The position numbers and the translations under genes were made by a program. This document shows, in pieces, positions 56,306 through 64,000 of a stretch of DNA of 64,000 nt. The stretch spans positions 37,365 through 101,364 of the forward strand of contig CANBWP010000007.1 of NCBI GenBank assembly GCA_947373185.1. The letters run 5' to 3'. Origin of the DNA: Comamonadaceae bacterium (GTDB lineage: Bacteria > Pseudomonadota > Gammaproteobacteria > Burkholderiales > Burkholderiaceae_C). The notes under the pieces are model-generated. The model made no database searches and was not told the DNA's origin. It saw only the letters and a list, made by a program, of their open reading frames with translations. Each line of letters begins with the position of its first letter. The stretch's first letter is position 1.

Positions 56306-57024
56306 AGGCCTTGCTGTCCCTGTCTCATGTGAGTTTGAAGCTGGGGGGTGTTCAGGCCCTGAGCGACATCAGCTTGTCGATCGAGCCAGGCGAGCAAGTG
56401 GCCCTCATCGGTTCCAACGGTTCAGGCAAAAGTTGCCTGCTGCGAATGCTTCATGGTTTGCATGAGCCCTCAGATGGGCAAATGCACGGCGCCGCCTGCG
56501 GCCAAGCCATGTTGTTTCAACGGCCGCACATGCTGCGCACCAGCAGTTTGAACAATGTGGCCTTGGGCTTGTGGCTAGACCGAAGCCGTTCGCTGAGTTG
56601 GAAGGTGGCCAAACAACTGGCACATGATGCGCTGTCGCGGGTGGGCTTGTCGGGGGTGACCACGCAACATGCGGTGACCTTGTCGGGTGGCCAGCAGCAG
56701 CGATTGGCGTTGGCCCGTGCTTGGTCACGCGAACCTGAATTGTTGTTTCTGGATGAACCCACCGCCAGTTTGGACCCGCCTGCCAAACGTGAAATTGAAG
56801 CCTTGGTGCATCAATGGATCAAGCCTGAAGACGCCCCAAAAATTCGAACTTTGGTGTTTGCCAGTCACAACTTGGGGCAAGTCAAACGTTGGGCCAGCCG
56901 CGTGATTTATTTAGAACAGGGCCGCATTTTGGCCGACTTGCCTACCCCTGATTTTTTCAATGCCGACTGTTTGAAGCAACACAGTCTGCAGGCTTTTTTA
57001 TTTTTGCAAGGAGAAACACCATGA
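56302..57024 (+). CDS. tupC: Tungstate/molybdate ABC transporter ATP-binding protein
   Basis: GSNGSGKSCLLRML Walker A, LSGGQQQRLALARAW signature, LLFLDEPTASLD; ATGA overlaps on both sides. Confidence 0.87.
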   Translation: MKALLSLSHVSLKLGGVQALSDISLSIEPGEQVALIGSNGSGKSCLLRMLHGLHEPSDGQMHGAACGQAMLFQRPHMLRTSSLNNVALGLWLDRSRSLSWKVAKQLAHDALSRVGLSGVTTQHAVTLSGGQQQRLALARAWSREPELLFLDEPTASLDPPAKREIEALVHQWIKPEDAPKIRTLVFASHNLGQVKRWASRVIYLEQGRILADLPTPDFFNADCLKQHSLQAFLFLQGETP

Positions 57025-57854
57025 GTTTTTTCGGTTCACGCAATCCTGCCGTGCGAATCGCGGGTCGCAGCTTGTGGTGGGTCGTCATGGCCGGCATGAG
57101 TGCCCATGCCATGGCGCAATCGATTGTGATGTCCTCGACCACGTCGACTGAGCAGTCGGGCTTGTTTGCTGTCTTGTTGCCAGAGTTCAAAAAAGCCACA
57201 GGCATTGAGATCAAGGTGGTGGCATTGGGGACGGGGCAAGCGCTGGACATGGCGCGCCGCGGTGATGCCGATGTGGTGTTTGTCCACGATCAACCCGCAG
57301 AGGAAAAGTTTGTGGCCGAAGGCTTTGGCATCAAACGATTTCCAGTCATGTACAACGACTTTGTGGTGGTCGGACCGCAAGCAGATCCCGCCAATGTCAA
57401 GGGCCATGACATCGTGACGGCCTTGCGAAAAATTGCAGCCGGCAATGCACCCTTTATTTCACGCGGTGACAAGAGCGGCACGCATGCCGCAGAGTTGCGC
57501 TTTTGGACTCAAGCCGGACTCACCGACAAGAAGGGTGGCGGCTACAAAGAGTGTGGCTGCGGCATGGGGCCTGCGTTGAATATTGGAGCCTCTTCTGACG
57601 CTTATGTGTTGACAGACCGTGGCACGTGGCTGAATTTTAAAAATCGCGCCGATCTCAAAGTTTTGGTCGAAGGCGACACCAAAATGTTCAATCAATATGG
57701 TGTGATGGTGGTCAACCCTGCCAAACATGCTCATGTCAAGCAAGCACCAGCGCAAAAGTTCGTGGATTGGATCGTGTCGGCTTCTGGCCAAGCCACGATT
57801 GCCGCTTACAAAATTGGCGGCGAGTCGGTCTTTTTCCCCAACGCCAACAAATGA
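57021..57854 (+). CDS. tupA: Tungstate-type substrate-binding protein TupA
   Basis: SSTTSTEQSGLFAVLLPEFKKATGIEIKVVALGTGQAL...GDADVVFVHDQPAEEKFV. Confidence 0.92.
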   Translation: MSFFGSRNPAVRIAGRSLWWVVMAGMSAHAMAQSIVMSSTTSTEQSGLFAVLLPEFKKATGIEIKVVALGTGQALDMARRGDADVVFVHDQPAEEKFVAEGFGIKRFPVMYNDFVVVGPQADPANVKGHDIVTALRKIAAGNAPFISRGDKSGTHAAELRFWTQAGLTDKKGGGYKECGCGMGPALNIGASSDAYVLTDRGTWLNFKNRADLKVLVEGDTKMFNQYGVMVVNPAKHAHVKQAPAQKFVDWIVSASGQATIAAYKIGGESVFFPNANK

Positions 57855-57855
57855 C

Positions 57856-58896
57856 TCAACGGCCCGTGAAGCAGACGGGTGCCGTGGGGTCGATGGGCGG
57901 GCCTTCGTGTGAGTTCTTGGCGAAGGCGACATCCATGTCACGCGGCAAGGGCACGCCATTTTTAACGGCCAAGACTTCGGCCATGATGCTGACTGCAATT
58001 TCTGCGGGGGTTTTACTGCCAATGTAGATGCCGATGGGGCCACGCAGGCGCGCGAGAGAACTTTCCGTTTGTTCGAAGTGCTCCATCATGCGTTGTTGCC
58101 TCAGCAAGTTGTTGCGCCTTGAGCCTATGGCGCCAATGTAAAAGGCTTCCGTTGCCAGCGCAGCCAGCAAAGCCAGGTCATCGAGCTTGGGGTCGTGGGT
58201 CAGGGCAATCACACAACTGCGACGGTCGGGTTTGAAGCTCTCGACCAAATCATCGGGCATGTCGTGTTTGACCTGAACGCCGGCCACTGACCAAGCACCT
58301 CGGTATTCTTCGCGAGGATCGCAAACCGTCACAGCAAAGCCATTGAACAACGCCATGGTGGCCAAGTACTCGGTCATTTGGCCTGCGCCAATCAGAAGCA
58401 TGCGGTACTCAGGGCCGAAAGTGTTGATCAGTTGCGTGTCATCGATTTGAAGTTCGCTGGGCGCATCGGTGGACTTGAGGGTGATGGCGCCAGTGGCCAA
58501 GTGGGTGATGCGTTGGGTCAGTTGACCTTTTGAAAGTGAGTCAATGAGATCGTTCAAACACTTGGTATCGGGGTTGAATTCCAGCAGCAACTCAAGTGTG
58601 CCGCCGCAGGGCAAACCAAAGCGGTGTGCTTCATCGGCGCTGATGCCGTACTTCAAGCGAAGCGGCGGGGCGTTTTGAATGGCATGGGCTTTGCTGTACT
58701 GAGCAATCAGATCGTCTTCAATGCAACCGCCCGACACAGAGCCCACCACCGCACCAGTCTCGCACAGCGCCATGATAGAGCCAACAGGACGCGGGGAAGA
58801 ACCCCAGGTGCGGACCACGGTGGTCAGGAGTGCTTGATGCCCCGCTTCACGCCACGCTTTGAGCGTTCGAAGCACGACAATGTCTAAGTTTTCCAT
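57856..58896 (-). CDS. XdhC/CoxI family molybdenum-enzyme maturation protein
   Basis: TWGSSPRPVGSIMALCETGAVVGSVSGGCIEDDL; YIGAIGSRRN. Confidence 0.92.
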   Translation of the reverse strand: MENLDIVVLRTLKAWREAGHQALLTTVVRTWGSSPRPVGSIMALCETGAVVGSVSGGCIEDDLIAQYSKAHAIQNAPPLRLKYGISADEAHRFGLPCGGTLELLLEFNPDTKCLNDLIDSLSKGQLTQRITHLATGAITLKSTDAPSELQIDDTQLINTFGPEYRMLLIGAGQMTEYLATMALFNGFAVTVCDPREEYRGAWSVAGVQVKHDMPDDLVESFKPDRRSCVIALTHDPKLDDLALLAALATEAFYIGAIGSRRNNLLRQQRMMEHFEQTESSLARLRGPIGIYIGSKTPAEIAVSIMAEVLAVKNGVPLPRDMDVAFAKNSHEGPPIDPTAPVCFTGR

Positions 58897-58927
58897 ATGC
58901 AGTCGTTCGATGATTTCGGTGGGGTCA

Positions 58928-59503
58928 TCAGCGAACCATGGACCACACGGCCACAGCGCCTACCAACAAGGCCAACCAGACCCATGTTGGCACGGGTGCA
59001 CTGGCCGCTTCGTGCGAGGGTGTTGCAAGCGAAGCCTCGCTGCTTGTCAGCGCGCTGGGGTATTTGGCTTGCAAGGCCTCATCAAACCGCTTGAAGAAGT
59101 CTTCGGCCAATGATTTGGCGGCGCCATCGATCAAACGCTGGCCCAGTTGCGCCAACTTACCACCCACAGTGGAATGAACGGTGTATTGCAATTCACAACC
59201 CTGCGCATTCGGGTGCAAAGACACTTTGGACTCGCCTTTGCCAAAGCCCGCCACGCCGCCTTGGGCTTCAAAGTTCAATGAATAGGCGTTGGGCGCTTGA
59301 ATGTCAGACAGCGTCACTTTGCCTGTGAATTTGGCAGAGACCGGCCCGATCTTGATGGCCACGCCCACGTTGTAAGTTTGTGCATCGGTGGCCTCAAACT
59401 TGTCGCAACCGGGAATGCAGGCTTTCAAGATGGCGGGGTCGTTCAGTGCGTCCCAAGCCTGCGCCTGTGTCACGTGTAAAACGCGTTGTCCTTGCATGTC
59501 CAT
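58928..59503 (-). CDS. CoxG-like SRPBCC protein with C-terminal TM anchor
   Basis: VTQAQAWDALNDPAILKACIPGCDKFEATD; C-terminal hydrophobic helix. Confidence 0.88.
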   Translation of the reverse strand: MDMQGQRVLHVTQAQAWDALNDPAILKACIPGCDKFEATDAQTYNVGVAIKIGPVSAKFTGKVTLSDIQAPNAYSLNFEAQGGVAGFGKGESKVSLHPNAQGCELQYTVHSTVGGKLAQLGQRLIDGAAKSLAEDFFKRFDEALQAKYPSALTSSEASLATPSHEAASAPVPTWVWLALLVGAVAVWSMVR

Positions 59504-59521
59504 GGTGGAAGTCCTGTTTTT

Positions 59522-60703
59522 TTATGTGTGCAGCTTGAATAACTTGGTCATGGCACTTGCCAGTTCTTCCAAGCGAGATAAATTGTGGATGGCCAACATG
59601 CCATCGACATGTTGATTCAAAACACGCGCACCGGTTGCCAAGGGAGCGTAGCCCTCAAATCGGAGCAAAGGGTTGAGCCAAAGCAAAGAGCGGGTGTGCC
59701 GATTGAGCCAAACAAGTTCTGAGTCTAGCGCCTGCGCAGTGCCAGTGTCCAAGCCATCGCTGATTAACAACACCACCGTGCGCTTGCCTGTGAGTTTTTG
59801 GGCATGCGCAGTGCGCAATTGGGTGAGTGATTTTCCAAGCTGTGTGCCACCTGCAAAATCTTGAATTTGCTGGCTGGCCATGTTCAGCATGTCATCGGTG
59901 TCGCGCAGTTTGAAGGCGGCGTTCAAGTCGGTCAGGTCGGTGCCAAACGCAAAAATTTGACGGGGTGAACCGCGGGTGGCTTGGTGTAAAAAGGCGAGGA
60001 GCAATCGGGCATAGCGCTCCATCGAGCCAGAAATGTCCACCAAGATTAAAAGCGGTAAAGCTTGGTCGCTGCGTTGTCGGCGTGGCATGCTCCAAATTTC
60101 ACCCTCATGGCGGGCCGCCAGTTGCATGGTTTTGGCCCAGTCAATGCGCGCACCCTTGCCGCCCAGACGTGTGCGGCGGCCTTGAATGCGGGGCAGTGGC
60201 AGTTTGACTTGGCGGGCTAGTTTTTCGACCAAGTTGAACTCGCTGGCGCTCAAAGATTGAAAATCTGCATGCTGCAAGCGTTCACGGTCGCTGGCGCTCA
60301 TGGCAGCATCCAATTTCAGCGCGTCTTCTTTGGCCTTGTGCGGATCATTGAGTTTGGTTTTGGCCGCCAACGCTTCTTGCACCCGCGATTTGCGCGGAAC
60401 ACCTGGCGTGCCGGTAGGTGCCTTGGGCAGCAACTGAGACAACAATTGGCGCGTCAGTTCGGGGTCTTTGAAGAAGGCGGCAAACATTTGCTCAAACACC
60501 ACCAAGTCTTCTTGACGGCTCACCAAGCAAGCCTGAAGCGCCGCCGAAAAGTCGTTTTTGCGTTGGACGCCAATCAACTGTGTTGCCGCCAGTGCCAAGC
60601 TGATGCGGGCAGCGTCTATCGGCAAGCCTGCTCTGCGCAAGGCCCTGGCAAAACCCGTGATGTTGTCACTGAGTTTGCCGCTGCGTGCGTCACCTAACAG
60701 CAT
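59522..60703 (-). CDS. CoxE-like VWA domain protein
   Basis: LILVDISGSMERYARLLLAFLHQ MIDAS motif; adjacent to MoxR ATPase. Confidence 0.9.
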   Translation of the reverse strand: MLLGDARSGKLSDNITGFARALRRAGLPIDAARISLALAATQLIGVQRKNDFSAALQACLVSRQEDLVVFEQMFAAFFKDPELTRQLLSQLLPKAPTGTPGVPRKSRVQEALAAKTKLNDPHKAKEDALKLDAAMSASDRERLQHADFQSLSASEFNLVEKLARQVKLPLPRIQGRRTRLGGKGARIDWAKTMQLAARHEGEIWSMPRRQRSDQALPLLILVDISGSMERYARLLLAFLHQATRGSPRQIFAFGTDLTDLNAAFKLRDTDDMLNMASQQIQDFAGGTQLGKSLTQLRTAHAQKLTGKRTVVLLISDGLDTGTAQALDSELVWLNRHTRSLLWLNPLLRFEGYAPLATGARVLNQHVDGMLAIHNLSRLEELASAMTKLFKLHT

Positions 60704-60721
60704 GTTGCCTTGCGCCGCGTC

Positions 60722-61636
60722 TTAAATGGCTGGCGGAGCGGGTGCCAACAAATCGTTCAGCAAGGGCGTGATGGCCGCAATGTCTTCTCGTTGCTTGAAC
60801 AAAATGCCCACGGTATCTTGAACCACCTCGGGGTCCAAGGTGAGCGTGTCCAAGGCGACCAAGGCCTTGGCCCATTCGACACTTTCGGCAATGCCAGGTG
60901 CGCGTTGAAATGCGCTGGCAAATGGCTGACTGCGCAAGCGGCCCACAAACTCTGCAACTTGTTCTGTGAGTTGGGCGCTGGCCTCTGGCACCTGTGATCG
61001 AACCACGGCCAACTCACGTTCCCGGTCGGGGTAGTCCATCCATTGGTACAAGCAACGGCGTTTGACGGCATCGTTCAAGTCGCGCGTGCGGTTGCTGGTG
61101 AGAAGGGTGACGGGCGCCACATCAGCCTGGATGGTGCCCAGTTCTGGGATGCTGACTTGGTATTCACCCAAGTACTCGAGCAAGAAAGCTTCAAAGGGTT
61201 CGTCCGCACGGTCCACTTCATCGATCAGGAGCAGTGCACCCGGCGCTGGTGTTTGCAATGCTTGAAGGAGAGGGCGTTTGACCAAGAAGCGTTGTTGATA
61301 CAGCTCGCGCTCCATGTCATGTCCTAGTGCGCCTGAATCGCTTGCCGCAGCGCGCATGTGCAGCAATTGTGCCGCATGGTTCCATTCGTAAAGGGCCTCG
61401 CGCTGCTCCATGCCGTCATAGCATTGCAGGCGAATGAGCGGGCGTCCCAAGACTTTGGCCAAGGCTTTGGCCAGCTCGGTTTTGCCAACGCCGGGTTCAC
61501 CTTCTAGGAGAAGAGGGCGCTCTAATTTGAGGCTCAAAAAAACGGCGGTGATGAGCCGCCGTTCCGCGAAATAGCCCACGCCTTCTAAGGCCTGGGCAAG
61601 TTCGTCGATGCTTTTGAAAGTGTCTTTTGCGGTCAT
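60722..61636 (-). CDS. MoxR-type AAA ATPase (CoxD-like)
   Basis: LLLEGEPGVGKTELAKALAKVLG Walker A; LLIDEVDRADEPFEAFLLE Walker B. Confidence 0.92.
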   Translation of the reverse strand: MTAKDTFKSIDELAQALEGVGYFAERRLITAVFLSLKLERPLLLEGEPGVGKTELAKALAKVLGRPLIRLQCYDGMEQREALYEWNHAAQLLHMRAAASDSGALGHDMERELYQQRFLVKRPLLQALQTPAPGALLLIDEVDRADEPFEAFLLEYLGEYQVSIPELGTIQADVAPVTLLTSNRTRDLNDAVKRRCLYQWMDYPDRERELAVVRSQVPEASAQLTEQVAEFVGRLRSQPFASAFQRAPGIAESVEWAKALVALDTLTLDPEVVQDTVGILFKQREDIAAITPLLNDLLAPAPPAI

Positions 61637-62424
61637 CCGTTCGCCTGTTTCACCGCCCTTTGGGTTTGCACGGTGATCAGGTGAGCGCGATAGGCCTTTG
61701 AAGCGTGCAGGTCGGCATTGAGATCCGTAGAGTCTACCGCGACACCGGCAACTGCTTCGGGTGTGAAGCTTTTGCTCAAAGCAGCTTCAAGGCCAGCATG
61801 ACGGAACACGCCATTGCCTGCGCCTGTAATGGCCACGCGAGCGCCACCAGCGGTTTGCGCAACAAACACGCCGACCAAGGCAAAGCGTGAGGCGGGTTGG
61901 TTGAATTTGGCGTACGCCGCTTTGCTGGGAATGGGGAAACTGACCGAGGTGATGATTTCACCGGCATCCAATGCGGTGGTGTACAGGCCTTGGAAAAAGT
62001 CGTCGGCCTTGATGGCACGCTTGTCAGTGTTGACCGTGGCACCCAAAGCCAACAAGGCGCTGGGGTAGCAAGCTGCGGGGTCGTTGTTGGCCACAGAGCC
62101 ACCGATGGTGCCCATGGAGCGAACTTGCTTGTCGCCAATGTTGTTGGCCAAAGCTGCCAAGCCAGGAATGTGCTGTTTGACGTCTGCGTTGTCGGCCACG
62201 TCTTGGTGACGCGTCATGGCGCCAATGACGATGTTGTTGCCGTCTTTTTTGACACCGGCCAAACCGCTGATGGCCGCCAAGTCAACCAAGGTTTCGGGTT
62301 GCTGCAGGCGTTGCTTCATGGCAGCAATCATGGTTTGACCACCGGCCAAAACTTGGCCACCGGTTTGTGCCAGTTTTTGTGCGTCTGCCAGTGCAGTGGG
62401 GCGCTCGTAGTTGAATGCGTACAT
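61633..62424 (-). CDS. FAD-binding subunit of xanthine dehydrogenase/CoxM family
   Basis: MYAFNYERPTALADAQKLAQTGGQVLAGGQTMIAAMKQRL; VRSMGTIGGSVANNDPAACYP. Confidence 0.93.
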   Translation of the reverse strand: MYAFNYERPTALADAQKLAQTGGQVLAGGQTMIAAMKQRLQQPETLVDLAAISGLAGVKKDGNNIVIGAMTRHQDVADNADVKQHIPGLAALANNIGDKQVRSMGTIGGSVANNDPAACYPSALLALGATVNTDKRAIKADDFFQGLYTTALDAGEIITSVSFPIPSKAAYAKFNQPASRFALVGVFVAQTAGGARVAITGAGNGVFRHAGLEAALSKSFTPEAVAGVAVDSTDLNADLHASKAYRAHLITVQTQRAVKQANG

Positions 62425-62446
62425 GGTAAATACTCCGAATTTTGAA

Positions 62447-64000
62447 TTAGGCCTTGGCGGCTTGAATGGCTTCCCACACGCGGTGCGGGGTGGCAGGCAT
62501 GTCAAAGTCTTTGACGCCCACAGGGGCCAGTGCGTCTAGCACGGCGTTGATCACGGCTGGGGGTGAGCCAATGGCGCCGGCTTCGCCGCAACCTTTGGTG
62601 CCCAAAGGATTGGTGGTGCAAGGGGTGCACTCGTGACCGATGGCGAAATCGGGGAAGTCGTCGGCGCGGGGCATGGTGTAGTCCATGAAAGAGCCGGTTA
62701 AGAGTTGACCGGTTTCTTTGTCGTAGACACAGTTTTCCATCAGGGCTTGGCCAATGCCTTGCACCAAACCGCCGTGCACTTGACCTTCCACAATCATGGG
62801 GTTGATGATGGTGCCGAAGTCGTCAACGGCCGTGAACTTGTCCACTTTGGTGACGCCTGTTTCGGGGTCGATTTCCACTTCACAAATGTAAGTGCCTGCA
62901 GGGAAGGTGAAGTTGGTGGGGTCGTAGAACGCAGTTTCGTTCAGGCCTGGCTCCAACTTGTCCAAGGGGTAGTTGTGGGGCACATAGGCCGTGAGCGCAA
63001 CAGTACCAAACGGAATCTTTTTGTCGGTGCCTTTCACGCTGAATTCGCCGTTGGCAAAGTCAATGTCAGCATCGCCAGCTTCCATGAGGTGGGCTGCAAT
63101 TTTCTTGGCCTTGGCTTCAATTTTGTCGAGCGCGCGCATCAGTGCCGCACCACCCACAGAAATGGAACGTGAGCCGTAAGTGCCCATGCCGAAAGGCACG
63201 CGGCCGGTGTCGCCGTGAACGATGTCAACGTTTTCAACCGGGATGCCCAAGCGTGCGGCCACCACCTGTGCAAAGGTGGTTTCGTGACCTTGGCCATGGC
63301 TGTGCGAGCCGGTGAACACCGTGACGCTGCCAGTGGGGTGCACGCGAACTTCGCCGCACTCAAACAAGCCAGCGCGAGCGCCCAAAGCGCCTGCTACGTT
63401 GCTGGGGGCCAAGCCGCAAGCTTCGATGTAGCTGGAGTAACCAATGCCGCGCAGCAAGCCTTTGGCGGCACTTGCCGCTTTTCGGGCAGGGAAGCCCGCC
63501 AAGTCGCCCAGTTTGTTGGCGTGGTTCATAAGGGCGTGGAAATCGCCCGTGTCGTACTGCAAAGCCACAGGCGTTTGGTACGGGAACTGCGTGATGAAGT
63601 TCTTGCTGCGAATGGCGTCTTGCGTCATGCCCAACTCGAAGGCGGCGCGGGACACAATGCGTTCGAGCAAGTAAGTGGCTTCTGGTCGACCTGCGCCGCG
63701 ATATGCGTCTACAGGGGCTGTGTTGGTGAACCAAGCGTCCACTTCCACATAAACCTGCGGTGTGGCGTATTGGCCAGCCAACAAAGTGGCGTACAAAATG
63801 GTGGGCACCGCTGTAGAGAACGTCGACAGGTACGCGCCCAAGTTGGCATCGGTGTGCACGCGCAAAGCCAAGAACTTGCCGTCTTTGTCGATGGCCAATT
63901 CGGCGTGGCTGGAATGGTCACGGCCGTGCGCATCGCTTAAGAAAGCTTCTGAGCGATCGCAGTTCCACTTGATGTTGCGGTTGAGCTTTTTAGAAGCCCA
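62447..64000 (-). CDS. Xanthine dehydrogenase/CoxL-family molybdopterin large subunit, form II type, truncated at window edge
   Basis: Frame open to 64000; [56 protein letters not shown]. Confidence 0.92.
   Translation of the reverse strand, partial: WASKKLNRNIKWNCDRSEAFLSDAHGRDHSSHAELAIDKDGKFLALRVHTDANLGAYLSTFSTAVPTILYATLLAGQYATPQVYVEVDAWFTNTAPVDAYRGAGRPEATYLLERIVSRAAFELGMTQDAIRSKNFITQFPYQTPVALQYDTGDFHALMNHANKLGDLAGFPARKAASAAKGLLRGIGYSSYIEACGLAPSNVAGALGARAGLFECGEVRVHPTGSVTVFTGSHSHGQGHETTFAQVVAARLGIPVENVDIVHGDTGRVPFGMGTYGSRSISVGGAALMRALDKIEAKAKKIAAHLMEAGDADIDFANGEFSVKGTDKKIPFGTVALTAYVPHNYPLDKLEPGLNETAFYDPTNFTFPAGTYICEVEIDPETGVTKVDKFTAVDDFGTIINPMIVEGQVHGGLVQGIGQALMENCVYDKETGQLLTGSFMDYTMPRADDFPDFAIGHECTPCTTNPLGTKGCGEAGAIGSPPAVINAVLDALAPVGVKDFDMPATPHRVWEAIQAAKA

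Noticed and set aside
1-64000. CRISPR arrays, IS elements, prophage, rRNA or tRNA genes
   Set aside because: Looked for repeat-spacer patterns, transposase-like ORFs and tRNA-like CCA/anticodon features by eye; none found. A dedicated tRNAscan/CRISPR/IS search was not possible here.

Overview
The window reads as a chromosomal segment of a betaproteobacterium, probably Burkholderiales/Comamonadaceae-like (inferred from gene content and style; no 16S or tRNA seen). Left part (1-23 kb) is mostly housekeeping: gamma-glutamyltransferase (cut by the window edge), M16 protease, BMP-family binding protein, two Bug/TTT receptors, dcd, DEAD-box helicase, TonB receptor, GMP reductase, UvrD, SlyD, homoserine kinase, PolA. 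About 22.5-45 kb is a dense sulfur-oxidation block. It holds a complete Sox set (soxCDYZAXB), a SoxH-like MBL protein, a SoxW-like thioredoxin, FccB/FccA-like proteins, cytochromes, a secreted DsrE-like protein, two tandem YeeE/YedE (TsuA-like) transporters, several rhodaneses, TauE/SafE, an ArsR/SoxR-type regulator and an Fnr/Crp-type regulator. 45-53 kb holds a DMT transporter, a Rieske oxygenase, xseB-ispA-dxs and a TRAP transporter. 54-64 kb holds a Tup tungstate/molybdate ABC transporter next to a cox-like (form II) molybdenum hydroxylase operon that runs off the right edge. The most interesting observations are: a cluster of dyad symmetries, including a perfect FNR/FixK-type box, upstream of soxC; a second TTGA-N6-TCAA box before the second YeeE paralogue; an Fnr-like regulator with only three of four FNR cysteines; a putative Na+/H+ antiporter gene split by one in-frame TAG; and the form II CoxL/Tup linkage. 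No CRISPR array, transposon, rRNA or tRNA was recognised. I did not find a clearly unprecedented system.
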